Assembly (NCBI GenBank): GCA_005223095.1
Contig: NJBQ01000008.1
Coordinates: 1-46,357, forward strand
Length of the DNA: 46,357 bases
Direction of reading: 5' to 3'
Source of the DNA: Candidatus Aerophobetes bacterium Ae_b3a
GTDB lineage: Bacteria; Aerophobota; Aerophobia; Aerophobales; AE-B3A
Under the pieces are notes generated by a model. It made no database searches, was not told the origin of the DNA, and saw nothing but the letters and a program-made list of their open reading frames with translations. The position numbers and the translations under genes are program-made. This document shows, in pieces, positions 1-8,072 of the stretch (position 1 is its first letter; every line of letters starts with the position of its first letter).

Positions 1-233
1 TAGTGGACAGGGAATATTTTGACATGTGCGCTTATTTCGGCAGCGGTTCGAATTGGTTGCAGCCGCGTCCGCCATAAACTCGTATCTCGTCGTTCGTATT
101 TTGTGAATCGCAACAATAAAATGCATAAAACCAGTGGGATTCGAAGCCGAGTCGAGCGCATCCTGTGGATGAAAAGCGAGGGTAGCGAACGTCAGCGAGA
201 CCGGCCGGCTTCGGAGGACGAGCAAGATTCTGT
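1..233. other. No intact gene; probably decayed upstream part of an oxidoreductase gene
   Basis: I see no convincing complete gene here. The open frame at 19-321 has a composition unlike its neighbours and no recognisable domain. It runs over the oxidoreductase tail at 234-359 in the wrong frame. All three plus frames contain stops that would interrupt a longer oxidoreductase gene, so the upstream part appears frameshifted or replaced. One arm of a 23-bp direct repeat lies at 51-73. Confidence 0.5.
51..73 (+). repeat. 23-bp direct repeat, left copy
   Basis: This 23-bp stretch, beginning AATTGGTTGCAGCC, recurs exactly at 4173-4195 in the same orientation. The two copies bracket the oxidoreductase/MoaD/alcohol dehydrogenase/aldehyde dehydrogenase/ferritin block. 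The origin is unknown; it could be a recombination scar or an element end. Confidence 0.8.
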
Positions 234-359
234 AATGCGGATGATCGCCTACCCTACTTCTTCAAAACAGAAAAACTGCCTCCTCACAATAGCGTTTTTG
301 ATGTGGATGAGGCCGATCTAGACGGAGTCCTCAAGTTCTAGGATCTGGAAGGTTCATAG
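234..359 (+). pseudogene. C-terminal remnant of tungsten aldehyde:ferredoxin oxidoreductase (AOR), amber-interrupted
   Basis: In the frame starting at 234 the sequence reads as the typical end of an AOR-family protein. It contains DDRLPYFFKTEKLPP followed by an acidic VDEADLDGVLKF stretch. The frame is interrupted by TAG at 339-341, where family members usually have a tyrosine (KFY), then continues five codons to a second stop at 357-359. The next ATG follows at once at 360. Upstream the frame is closed at 183-185 and the rest of the gene is not recognisable, so this is a relic. AOR enzymes oxidise aldehydes to acids with ferredoxin and a tungsten pterin cofactor. The neighbouring MoaD-like gene and the alcohol/aldehyde dehydrogenases fit that context. 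The family call rests on this short tail and the gene order. Confidence 0.6.
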
Positions 360-605
360 ATGCAAATTGAGATGAAGTTCTTTCCCGGGTTACAATAGTA
401 TCTTCCTGAAAACAGCAGCAAGAATTCTTGTCGTATAGAGACTAGCCAGGGCAACAGTGTAGAAGATATTCTCCATGAGCTAAAGATTTCTTCCCAGAGA
501 CTTTCCGGGCTACTCATAATGGCAAACGGAACCCATTCGAAACTTGATTATGCACCAAAAGACGGTGATGTTATTAGTCTTTTCCCTGCTATCGCTGGGG
601 GATGA
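360..605 (+). pseudogene. MoaD/ThiS-like ubiquitin-fold sulfur carrier, amber-interrupted
   Basis: The frame reads MQIEMKFFPGLQ, then TAG at 396-398, then YLPEN and onward to the C-terminus DVISLFPAIAGG. The final Gly-Gly after a hydrophobic FPAIAGG is the hallmark of MoaD/ThiS carriers, which are activated at that end for sulfur transfer to molybdopterin or thiazole. The length of 81 codons is normal for the family. TAG could derive from AAG (Lys) by one change. The gene starts directly after the AOR tail (stop TAG, then ATG), which suggests an old AOR-moaD pair making the tungsten cofactor locally. With an amber in this gene and another in the AOR tail, decay is the simplest reading. Restart at a downstream codon or TAG readthrough are possible but unsupported. 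Confidence 0.75.
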
Positions 606-646
606 CCTATTCAATAAAGTAAGACACCGGAGCCAAAGGAGCGGTC

Positions 647-1822
647 ATGAACGAAGCGAGATCTTTTCGCATCCCTCCCTTAGTCATAATGGGGGACAAT
701 GCTTGTAGTCATGTAGGCCAGGAAGGCAAGAGAATAGGTGGTAAGAAGGCCCTGGTTGTTACAGATAGGAATTTGACCGGGATAGGGTTTCTGTTAAAGA
801 TTCAAGCATCGCTTAGATCAGAGAAAATTCCTTATGAAATCTTTGACCAGGTGATTACTGAGCCCGCTGTGGATTATGTGGAAAAAGGCCTGGATGTCTA
901 TCGCAGGGAAGGGTGCGACTTTATTATCGGTCTGGGCGGTGGAAGTCCAATTGATACAGCCAAGGTGATTGCTGTTATGGCAACAAATTCCGGATCAATT
1001 CAGGATTATATGGGATTGGACAAAATTCCTAACCCCGCGGTTCCACTGATAGCTATACCTACTACTGCGGGAACGGGAAGTGAAGCTACCATATTCGCCA
1101 TTATTACCGATACCAGGAGAAATGTAAAAATGCTTATCGGAAGTCCTTTTCTTTTGCCCAGGGTGGCCCTTGTGGATCCGTTACTTTTAGTTTCGTGCCC
1201 TCCACAACTTACTGCAGCAACAGGCATAGATGCCCTGACCCATGCTATTGAAGCATATACTTCATTGAAAACCCAGCCTATGTCTGATTTATTCGCTCTT
1301 TCCGCTATCAGATTTTTATCAGGGAATCTGAGGCAAGCATGGGCAAATGGTGCTAACCTGGAGGCTCGAGCTCTCACCATGCTTGGCTCTTTTCAGGCTG
1401 GTGTTGCCTTCAGCAATTCCTCAGTGGCTCTCGTCCACGGCATGTCTCGTCCAATGGGGGCCTATTTTCATATACCCCACGGTCTTTCCAATGCCGTATT
1501 GCTAGCGCCAGTTGTAGAATTCAGTATTATAGGTAATCCCCGTAAATATGCTGACATAGCAAGGGTTATGGGAGAGAGAATAGAAGGGCTTAGTGCCATT
1601 GAAGGTGCCCGCAGGGCACTTAATGCTGTGCGTGAGATTATCCGCTATATGAAAATCCCTCCCCTTTCTGCTCTAGGTGTGACTAGAGGAAAATTGGAGA
1701 AGGTTGTGGACAGGATGGCTGAGGATGCTATTGCCAGTGGTAGCCCAAACAATAATCCTCGAAAAACTTCAAGAGAAGAAATTATTGAGTTATACTGGGA
1801 AGCCTTCCATCAAAACCCGTAG
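647..1822 (+). CDS. Iron-containing alcohol dehydrogenase (group III)
   Basis: This 391-residue protein is the usual length for iron-dependent alcohol dehydrogenases, which interconvert alcohols and aldehydes with NAD(P)H. The N-terminal Rossmann-like domain carries the dinucleotide motif GGGSPIDTAK (residues 97-106) and PTTAGTGSEAT (138-148). The C-terminal helical domain has the iron ligands Asp195 and His199 in GIDALTHAIEAY, His264 in VHGMSRP and His278 in HIPHG, matching FucO-type spacing. An AAAGGAG ribosome site lies a few bases before the ATG. It is followed by an aldehyde dehydrogenase and a ferritin-like gene on the same strand, so the pair could run alcohol to aldehyde to acyl-CoA or acid. 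The natural substrate is not visible. Confidence 0.93.
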   Translation: MNEARSFRIPPLVIMGDNACSHVGQEGKRIGGKKALVVTDRNLTGIGFLLKIQASLRSEKIPYEIFDQVITEPAVDYVEKGLDVYRREGCDFIIGLGGGSPIDTAKVIAVMATNSGSIQDYMGLDKIPNPAVPLIAIPTTAGTGSEATIFAIITDTRRNVKMLIGSPFLLPRVALVDPLLLVSCPPQLTAATGIDALTHAIEAYTSLKTQPMSDLFALSAIRFLSGNLRQAWANGANLEARALTMLGSFQAGVAFSNSSVALVHGMSRPMGAYFHIPHGLSNAVLLAPVVEFSIIGNPRKYADIARVMGERIEGLSAIEGARRALNAVREIIRYMKIPPLSALGVTRGKLEKVVDRMAEDAIASGSPNNNPRKTSREEIIELYWEAFHQNP

Positions 1823-2004
1823 GTGCAGATCCTCTCGCGATATTTTACCCAGGAAAGAACAAAGAAAGATAAGAGAGACCAGGATATCGGGCCAGGGAGG
1901 AAGGAAATTGAGCAAAGGAAAATGATTACTGCTGGAAACATTGATTTGGTGGGTATTACGAAGTCTTGTTAGAGACCTAAAATACTATAATGTCGAGGTG
2001 GAAT

Positions 2005-3492
2005 ATGCCGGTATTGGAAGAACCAATAAGAGAAAAGCTCGTTTTGAAAAACTATGTTGGTGGAGAGTGGGTCGAGTCTGAAGGTGAGCTTCAAGACATT
2101 ATTAATCCAGGAACTTGTAAAGTCATAGCCAAGGTTCCCTTTTCAACTGAGGCGGAAGTGAATGAAGCTGTGAAGGTAGCCAAGAAGGCTTACCCTGAGT
2201 GGAGAAAGACTACTCCCCTGGCCAGGGCAAGGTGTCTCTTTCGGTTGAAGGAGGCCCTGGAAGAAAACTTTGAAGAGCTTAGCAGGATTCAAACGATGGA
2301 ACACGGAAAGACCATTGATGAATCAAGAGGAGAAACAAGGAGAGGAATTGAAAGTGTGGAAGTGGCTGCAGGAATACCTTCATTAATGATGGGGTATAAT
2401 CTGGAGGATATTGCATCAGGTATAGACGAATACGTCATTCCTCAACCCCTGGGAGTTTTCTGCTGTATTCCCGCCTTCAACTTTCCATTTATGGTGCCCC
2501 TGTGGTTTGCACCATACGCAGTTGCCACCGGGAATTGCATTGTTATAAAGCCATCCCCTCGAGATCCTATTAGCCAAGTAAGAATTGCCGAGCTGGTGGA
2601 CGAAGCTGGGTTCCCACCAGGCGTGTGGAACGTAGTCCATGGAGGAGCAGAAGTCGCGTCAGTCTTATTGGAACATCCAGATATGGAAGGAGTAACTTTT
2701 GTTGGTTCCACCAAAGTAGCAAAAGAAGTCTACAAGAAATGTGGCCAGACTGGTAAAAGAGTAATTGCTCAAGGAGGGGCAAAAAACTTCATGTTAGTTA
2801 TGCCCGATGCTGACTTAGAGAAGACTGTCTCTGCTCTAATGACATCCTTCTTTGGTAATACTGGCCAGAGGTGTCTATCAGGAGCTAATGCTATTGTTGC
2901 TGGTGGGGATGATCGGTTTTACAGAAGATTTGTGGATACCTTTGTAAATACCACATCTAGGATAAAAGTAGGCTACGGTCTTGATGAGTCTATTCAGATG
3001 GGACCTCTTCAGTCGGAACAGGCAAAAGAAAGAGTTTTAGGATTTATAGAAAAAGGTATAAAGGAAGGAGCAAAACTTCTGCTTGACGGAAGAAGAATAA
3101 GCATTAGCGGAAATTACCCTCTTACCAGTTTTCTCAACCCGACCGTTTTTGAAGATGTTAGCGCGGGTATGACCATCGCTAAGGAGGAGATTTTTGGACC
3201 TGTGGCAAATATTATGAGGACTGAGGATTTTGATGAGGCAATAGAGATCATTCACAGCAGTTGCTATGGAAATGCAGCATCTATTTTTACCTCAAGCGGT
3301 AAATCTGCCAGGGAATTTCAGTACCGGGTTAGGTGCGGTAATATAGGTGTCAATGTCGGCATAGCTGCTCCTATGGCTTTTTTTCCTTTTAGCGGAATGA
3401 AAGACTCTTTCTTTGGTGTCCTGCATGGACAGGGTAGAGAAGCCATTCGTTTTTTTACTGAGAGCAAAGTTGTGATTCAGAGATGGTGGTGA
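2005..3492 (+). CDS. Aldehyde dehydrogenase, methylmalonate-semialdehyde-dehydrogenase type
   Basis: The protein of about 495 residues has the ALDH fold: cofactor-binding FNFPFMVPLWFAPYA and IVIKPSPRDP, a central VTFVGST, and the catalytic cysteine in GNTGQRCLSGAN. The usual glutamate-bearing LELGGK is replaced by IAQGGAKN. This fits the MmsA branch, which transfers the acyl group to CoA rather than water. The C-terminal SGMKDSFFGVLHGQG is also MmsA-like. I place the start at 2005 because AGGTGG at 1996-2001 is well spaced before that ATG, while the in-frame ATG at 1990 has no ribosome site. It overlaps the next gene by one base (TGATG), implying coupling. The role is oxidation of an aldehyde or semialdehyde, perhaps the product of the upstream alcohol dehydrogenase. 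Confidence 0.9.
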   Translation: MPVLEEPIREKLVLKNYVGGEWVESEGELQDIINPGTCKVIAKVPFSTEAEVNEAVKVAKKAYPEWRKTTPLARARCLFRLKEALEENFEELSRIQTMEHGKTIDESRGETRRGIESVEVAAGIPSLMMGYNLEDIASGIDEYVIPQPLGVFCCIPAFNFPFMVPLWFAPYAVATGNCIVIKPSPRDPISQVRIAELVDEAGFPPGVWNVVHGGAEVASVLLEHPDMEGVTFVGSTKVAKEVYKKCGQTGKRVIAQGGAKNFMLVMPDADLEKTVSALMTSFFGNTGQRCLSGANAIVAGGDDRFYRRFVDTFVNTTSRIKVGYGLDESIQMGPLQSEQAKERVLGFIEKGIKEGAKLLLDGRRISISGNYPLTSFLNPTVFEDVSAGMTIAKEEIFGPVANIMRTEDFDEAIEIIHSSCYGNAASIFTSSGKSAREFQYRVRCGNIGVNVGIAAPMAFFPFSGMKDSFFGVLHGQGREAIRFFTESKVVIQRWW

Positions 3493-3977
3493 TGCAGTTA
3501 ACAACAGCCTCGCAAGTCGTTAACTTTGCCAGAGAGCTGGAGGGTAAGTCAGCCAAGCTTTATGAAGACCTGGCTCAAGTCTACGAAGAGAATAGGGAAG
3601 CTTTTCTATCCTTGGCCAGGGAAAATAAGAAGAACAAGTTACGAGTACAGAGGGTCTACACCGAGGTTATTAGTGACGCACTTGAGACAGGTTTTTCATT
3701 TGAAGGGTTAAATCCAGAAGATTATTCGATTAGAACGGAGTTAATTGAGAATAATAGTTACTTTGACAGAATAGAGATAGTGACAGATGCGGAGGAAAAA
3801 ATCCAGGAATTTTATCTGGAGGCAGCTAAGCAGTCGAAGTCGTTCCTGACCGATATTTCAAGAGCGTTCGAGATGATGGCTAAGAAGAGGGTCGAGCGCA
3901 GACTAAAATTGAGATCACTACAGGGTACAATAAGTTGTCAAGAAGAAGACGATTTGCTGAGGGAAGAAAGTGGATGA
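3492..3977 (+). CDS. Ferritin-like (rubrerythrin-type) helical protein, incomplete metal ligands
   Basis: About 161 residues, almost entirely amphipathic helix. The first helix has ARELEGKSAKLYEDLA, resembling the Glu-containing first helix of rubrerythrin and other ferritin-like di-iron proteins. The second (LSLARENKKNKLRV) and last (FEMMAKKRVERRLKL) helices sit where family members carry Glu-X-X-His, but no histidine is present. Di-iron binding is therefore doubtful. The start is the ATG overlapping the aldehyde dehydrogenase stop; an in-frame ATG three codons upstream (3483) is the alternative. The role may be structural, or oxidative protection of the neighbouring anaerobic enzymes. Function is not established. 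Confidence 0.7.
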   Translation: MQLTTASQVVNFARELEGKSAKLYEDLAQVYEENREAFLSLARENKKNKLRVQRVYTEVISDALETGFSFEGLNPEDYSIRTELIENNSYFDRIEIVTDAEEKIQEFYLEAAKQSKSFLTDISRAFEMMAKKRVERRLKLRSLQGTISCQEEDDLLREESG

Positions 3978-4054
3978 AAAAGACGGTGATTCCTTCGCCC
4001 GTTGATGTAGAAATGTTAAAGATGCCGGGACCGGAAAGTAGGAACCTGACATAA
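3974..4054 (+). pseudogene. Truncated start of an unknown downstream gene (26 codons)
   Basis: An ATG overlaps the ferritin-like stop codon (ATGA), the arrangement expected for a translationally coupled next gene. It opens 26 codons starting MKKTVIPSPVDVEML and then hits TAA. The following 120 bases have no coding character and lead into the right copy of the 23-bp repeat. This looks like a gene cut off after its first residues. I cannot identify the family. Confidence 0.35.
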
Positions 4055-4172
4055 GGCAGGTGGAAACGGCTATGTCTTATTATTGAATTCGTGAGGGATA
4101 CCAGAACTAGAGCAAGCCTGGGAACCTAGTTCTTCGCTGAAACCAGATGGGAAATCGGTAGATTAAGATCTA

Positions 4173-4195
4173 AATTGGTTGCAGCCGCGTCCGCC
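4173..4195 (+). repeat. 23-bp direct repeat, right copy
   Basis: Exact second copy of the repeat at 51-73, in the same orientation, followed by a run of C. It marks the right edge of the AOR/MoaD/alcohol dehydrogenase block. Confidence 0.8.
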
Positions 4196-4198
4196 CCC

Positions 4199-4229
4199 CC
4201 CAAGCCAGATTGACAAGTACTGAGATTTA
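4199..4229 (+). repeat. Dispersed intergenic repeat, copy 1 (core GCCAGATTGACAA)
   Basis: A stretch of about 30 bases with the pattern AAGCCAGATTGACAA, a short gap, then CTGAGATTT. It recurs with small changes at 9021-9056 and 9617-9650. All three copies lie in noncoding gaps just past gene ends. Confidence 0.55.
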
Positions 4230-4250
4230 TCGAAGGAAGCCTGCCGTCAT

Positions 4251-7200
4251 TCAGTAATTCGTCATTTTTCTTAAACACGAAGCCCTATTGGCTATTAAAG
4301 AGACAGCGAAGCCGTGTTTTTGTACATAGCCTTCAATTAAGAGAATGTCTCCTTCAAAGATATCACTAGCACATAGCTTTTGAGCAGAAGGGAATACAGT
4401 GACGTCAATCAGACCTTCCTCGTCTTCCAAAGTAAGGAATATCACTCTCTGACCGCTTTTAGTAGGAGGAGTGTGTAGAATAACTTTGACACCTGCCACT
4501 TTCACTGTTTTTCCCTCACTCATCGCTGATAATTCACTGCTTTTCACTCTTTCTATTTTGTCAAGGTTTTTTTTGAAAGCAATGAGTGGATGATATTCAA
4601 CAGTTAAACCCAAAAGGTCGATTTCTAGAAGAGTTTTATTTTCGTGATTGTTGTTATTGTTCTTGAAGAGTTGGGAAAAGATTTGAGAGGTCCGGAGCAA
4701 ATGATGAATACTTTTTCCATTGAGAGAGTTAAAACAGCCGGAAAGGATAAGATTTTCCAAGAGGGGTCTTTCAATGTTAACTCGAAGACGAAAATCTTCA
4801 AGGTTATTAAATTTCTGTTCTCTTCTCTTTTTTAGGATTTCTTTTAGAGACGAAGGCCCCATTTCTTTTACGCAGGAGAGGCCAACTCTAATAGCGCCAT
4901 CCTCTAAAGAGAATTTACCTTTACTCTCGTTAATATCAGGGGGAAGAATCTGAATACCACATCTTTTGGCCTCATTTAAAAGAACCATCTTTGGATATAG
5001 ACCAGGCTCGTTATTGAGAAGTCCCGGGAAGAACTCAACTGGATAGTAAGTTTTAAGATAGGCGGATTGGTAGGCAATCTTGGCAAAGCTCACTGCATGG
5101 GCCCTACAAAATCCGAAAGCTCCAAAAGCTGCAAGCTGTCCAAATACTTTTTGTGCTACTCCTTTTTTTACTCCCTTTCTTTTGCATCCAGCCAGAAAGT
5201 CGCATTCTAGCTTCTCCTTTTCTTCTGGAGTGATTTTCTTGGTCATAGACCTTCGAAGGAGGTCAGCCTGACCCAAAGAAAAGCCAGCTAAGCTTTTGGC
5301 TATCTTGAGGACCTGTTCGTGAAAAATAATTACTCCGAAGGTGTCTTTTAAAATAGATTCTAAGGCTGGATGAAGGTAGCTTGCTTTTTCTCTTCCGTGT
5401 CTTCTCTCTAAAAAAGGCGTGATCATATCAGCTTGCATAGGTCCCGGACGGAATAAAGAGATGCAGGCAATGATGTCATTGAAATTTGTTGGCTGAAGTT
5501 TTCCCAGGAGCTGTCTCATTCCGGGGCTTTCAAGTTGAAAACATCCCACGGTCTTAGTAGATCTCAAAAGCTCATATACCTTTTCGTCGTCAAAGGAAAT
5601 ATTTTCTAGGTCGAGATTAACTCTACGGATTCTCAGGTGCTCTATCGCTTCACTGATAGCTCCCAGCATCCTTAAAGAAAGAAGATCGGTCTTAATCAGA
5701 CCCAGCTTTTCCAAATCGTTCTTATCGTACTGGGATAAAGAAAATCCCTTGGCTGATTTTTGAATCGGCACAAGATCTTGAAGAGGACCTCTAGAGATAA
5801 CTACTCCTCCAAGGTGACAGGAGAGGTGTCTAGGGAATCCATCCACTTTTTCTGCCACATCTATCAATTTCTCATACTCTTTCTTTTTTAATTCGTTCTC
5901 CCTTAACTCAGGCAAAGCATCAAGAGCGGGGCGAATCTTATCTGCGGGAAGGTAAGGTATCATATTAGTTAGAGTCTCTATTTTTTGGTAACTCAGTCCA
6001 AAGGATCGGGCCACTTCTCTTAAAGCACCTCTGGCTTTAAAAGTGGGAACTGTGGCAACCAAAGCTGCTTCAGAGGGATACTTCTTCAACACATACTCGG
6101 TTATCTCATCTCTTCTCCTGGAGTCGAAATCGAGATCAATATCAGGCAGGTCATTCCGTTCTGGGTTGAGAAATCGCTCGAAAAGAAGATTATGTTTGAG
6201 AGGATCGTTCTCAGAGATATCCAAAAGGTAAGCAACAACACTTCCCGAAGCCGAACCTCGAACTGAACACCTGATTCCCTTCTTTGTGGCAAAGGAGACG
6301 ATGTCTGCTACTAAGAGAAAGTATGAAGAGAATCCCTTTCTTTTAATTACCTCAAGTTCTCTGATGAGAGTAGAAGTTACCTTCTTGCTAGGCGAATGAT
6401 ACTTCTTAGGTAACCTCTTAAAACACTGTTTCAAGAGATATTCATTATCTTTTTCACCCTGAGGTATAGGAAAAGCTGGAGAGATAATCCCTCCCAGGTT
6501 GAGTTTGAGATTGCACTCTTCCGCTACTAAAGAAGTATTAACTATAGCTGCCGGATATCTTCCAAAGAGACGAGCCATCTGCAGAGGTGTTTTAAGATAG
6601 TATTCCCCATTAGGAGTAGCCCTACTATTCTGGTGGTGGACGATTTGACTTGCCCTTACCAGAATCTGGTGTAATTCATAATCTTCTTGGTTAAGGTAAT
6701 AGACTTCGTTGCTAGCTACGACCAGGAGATTATTCTTGCAGGCAAGCCTAAATAGAGCTTCGTTTAGAACTCTCTCCGATGGAAGAAGGTGATTTTGAAG
6801 CTCGATTAAAAAGTGATCTTTCCCGAATACTTCAAGGTAGCGACGGGCTCTCTTTTTAGCTAAGTCAAGCCTTCCTCGAAGAATATAGGCAGCGAGCTCT
6901 CCTTTAGGCCCTGAGAGGGCAAAAATATTTTGGGAGTATTTCTTCAAGGTACGCATGGCCAGACGCGGCTCATCTTTAGAGGAAAGATGCATCTCGCTAA
7001 TAAGGTGACAGAGAGCAGAGTAGCCCTTAATATTTTTAGCTAGAAGAACGAGAGAGTAGCCTGACTCGAGTGTTATCTCGGCTCCAATGATGGGTTTGAT
7101 ACCTTCCTTAATTGCTTTTTGGTAGAATCTTATCGCCCCGTAGAGGCCATCTTTATCGGTAAGAGCAAGAGCCGACATCCCTCTTTTCTTTGCCTTTGAG

Positions 7201-7274
7201 ATAAAATCATCAATGGAAGAAGACCCTTTACCAAAAGTAAAATTAGAATGTAGGTGGAGATGACAAAAGCTCAT
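4251..7274 (-). CDS. dnaE2: DNA polymerase III alpha subunit, DnaE2/ImuC-like
   Basis: The 1007-residue C-family DNA polymerase has an N-terminal PHP domain starting CHLHLHSNFTFGKGSS, and the palm with catalytic PDIDLDFD (residues 377-384, Asp380 and Asp382). A third carboxylate lies in GLIKTDLLSL. The C-terminal OB domain contains GQRVIFLTLEDEEGLIDVTV. It is shorter than replicative DnaE and lacks an obvious clamp-loader tail. The OB signature resembles the LEDE pattern of error-prone DnaE2. It starts two bases after lexA ends, so the two form one operon under LexA control. This supports a role in damage-inducible translesion synthesis. No imuA/imuB is present. It could be a short general DnaE; the SOS setting makes DnaE2 more likely. 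Confidence 0.85.
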   Translation of the reverse strand: MSFCHLHLHSNFTFGKGSSSIDDFISKAKKRGMSALALTDKDGLYGAIRFYQKAIKEGIKPIIGAEITLESGYSLVLLAKNIKGYSALCHLISEMHLSSKDEPRLAMRTLKKYSQNIFALSGPKGELAAYILRGRLDLAKKRARRYLEVFGKDHFLIELQNHLLPSERVLNEALFRLACKNNLLVVASNEVYYLNQEDYELHQILVRASQIVHHQNSRATPNGEYYLKTPLQMARLFGRYPAAIVNTSLVAEECNLKLNLGGIISPAFPIPQGEKDNEYLLKQCFKRLPKKYHSPSKKVTSTLIRELEVIKRKGFSSYFLLVADIVSFATKKGIRCSVRGSASGSVVAYLLDISENDPLKHNLLFERFLNPERNDLPDIDLDFDSRRRDEITEYVLKKYPSEAALVATVPTFKARGALREVARSFGLSYQKIETLTNMIPYLPADKIRPALDALPELRENELKKKEYEKLIDVAEKVDGFPRHLSCHLGGVVISRGPLQDLVPIQKSAKGFSLSQYDKNDLEKLGLIKTDLLSLRMLGAISEAIEHLRIRRVNLDLENISFDDEKVYELLRSTKTVGCFQLESPGMRQLLGKLQPTNFNDIIACISLFRPGPMQADMITPFLERRHGREKASYLHPALESILKDTFGVIIFHEQVLKIAKSLAGFSLGQADLLRRSMTKKITPEEKEKLECDFLAGCKRKGVKKGVAQKVFGQLAAFGAFGFCRAHAVSFAKIAYQSAYLKTYYPVEFFPGLLNNEPGLYPKMVLLNEAKRCGIQILPPDINESKGKFSLEDGAIRVGLSCVKEMGPSSLKEILKKRREQKFNNLEDFRLRVNIERPLLENLILSGCFNSLNGKSIHHLLRTSQIFSQLFKNNNNNHENKTLLEIDLLGLTVEYHPLIAFKKNLDKIERVKSSELSAMSEGKTVKVAGVKVILHTPPTKSGQRVIFLTLEDEEGLIDVTVFPSAQKLCASDIFEGDILLIEGYVQKHGFAVSLIANRASCLRKMTNY

Positions 7275-7276
7275 CT

Positions 7277-7918
7277 TTAACTTGGCCTATTTTTCTTGTA
7301 AAAGGAAGGTTTTTCCTTAAGGATTCTTAGGAGCAAGGTAACTTTACCTAAGATTTTAAAATCATCACTGCCTTCATTTAAAACTAAAGGCTCAAAATCA
7401 GAATTGGCTGGCTTGAGAACTACTCTATTTTTCTCTGGAAAGAAATACTTCACTGTAGCCTCGTCCCCAATTGAAGCTGCCACAACCTCTCCTTTTTCTG
7501 CCATAGACTGAGGCCTTACTAGAACATAATCGCCGTCCAAGATTCCAGCCTCTCTCATACTGTCACCTTCAACTTTGAGAAAATAATTATCTTTTCCGGA
7601 GAGAAGGTCTTGACTCAAAGCAAAGGTTTTCTCAATATTCTCTTCGGCGAGGATAGGCTTTCCTCCTGCTATGGTGCCAACTACTGGTATAGATCGGCCC
7701 TGGGAAAATCCCATGATCTCAATACTTCGTGCTCCGGAAGATCTTTTAATATATCCTTTCTTCTGTAAGGCTCTGAGGTGTTTCTCTATACCTTGAGTCC
7801 ATTTTATTCTGAAATTATGGGCAATTTCTCGTAGGGTAGGAGGGTAGCCCATCCTAGATACATACCTCTTCAAGAACTGCAAGATATTTCTTTGTCGCTC
7901 GGTAAGAGAATTCTTCAT
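7277..7918 (-). CDS. lexA: LexA SOS repressor
   Basis: The 213-residue protein has the full LexA layout. An N-terminal winged helix contains YPPTLREIAHNF. The self-cleavage site is Ala84-Gly85 in VGTIAGGKP, the catalytic serine is Ser120 in VEGDSMRE, and the catalytic lysine is Lys157 in EATVKYFF. These match the classical spacing (Ala84-Gly85, Ser119, Lys156 in E. coli). After DNA damage RecA promotes self-cleavage and derepression. It is first in a two-gene operon with the dnaE2-like polymerase. A palindromic box lies between its promoter and start, so autoregulation is expected. An AAGGAG ribosome site precedes the ATG. Confidence 0.96.
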   Translation of the reverse strand: MKNSLTERQRNILQFLKRYVSRMGYPPTLREIAHNFRIKWTQGIEKHLRALQKKGYIKRSSGARSIEIMGFSQGRSIPVVGTIAGGKPILAEENIEKTFALSQDLLSGKDNYFLKVEGDSMREAGILDGDYVLVRPQSMAEKGEVVAASIGDEATVKYFFPEKNRVVLKPANSDFEPLVLNEGSDDFKILGKVTLLLRILKEKPSFYKKNRPS

Positions 7919-7933
7919 CTTTTTATCTCCTTA

Positions 7934-7949
7934 GTAGACATTTGTCTAC
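7934..7949. promoter_or_regulatory. LexA (SOS) box, 16-bp palindrome
   Basis: GTAGACA-TT-TGTCTAC is a perfect inverted repeat except for the two central bases. It sits just downstream of the -10 of the lexA promoter and 15 bases before the lexA start, the normal place for an autoregulatory operator. It differs from the CTG-N10-CAG and GAAC-N4-GTTC boxes of model bacteria. I saw no second copy in the window. Confidence 0.8.
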
Positions 7950-7952
7950 CAT

Positions 7953-7980
7953 AGTATATATGATTCACACTAAATGTCAA
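7953..7980 (-). promoter_or_regulatory. lexA-dnaE2 promoter
   Basis: Read on the minus strand: TTGACA (7975-7980), 16-bp spacer, TATACT (7953-7958), immediately followed by the LexA box. Start sites would fall inside or at the edge of the box. Confidence 0.7.
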
Positions 7981-7986
7981 CCTACC

Positions 7987-8014
7987 TTGACATAATCCTA
8001 ACCCATACTATCAT
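7987..8014 (+). promoter_or_regulatory. Divergent promoter for the DUF72 gene
   Basis: TTGACA (7987-7992), 16-bp spacer, TATCAT (8009-8014), about 60 bases before the DUF72 start and back to back with the lexA promoter. The LexA box is 38 bases upstream of this -35, so any LexA effect on it is uncertain. Confidence 0.5.
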
Positions 8015-8072
8015 TAGAAAAGAAGTCCTATTCCACTTCAGGATCTTCTGATCCTGTGAAGGGAGGGAGCTC

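Noticed and set aside
40-75. GGTTCGAATT...CCGCCA looks like a tRNA 3' half
   Set aside because: The T-stem does not pair, there is no 5' half, and the same bases recur as a simple direct repeat at 4173.
19-321. Open frame of 100 codons at the left edge
   Set aside because: It runs through the AOR tail in a different frame, has arginine-rich low-quality composition and no ribosome site or family match.
1922-1972. Sixteen-codon frame MITAGNIDLVGITKSC with an AAAGG ribosome site
   Set aside because: Too short to support without homologues; it could be chance in the spacer before the aldehyde dehydrogenase.
4030-4170. Possible group II intron remnant after the ferritin-like gene
   Set aside because: Some motifs look structured (GGAACC, purine-rich turns), but I could not fold a domain V or find a reverse transcriptase.
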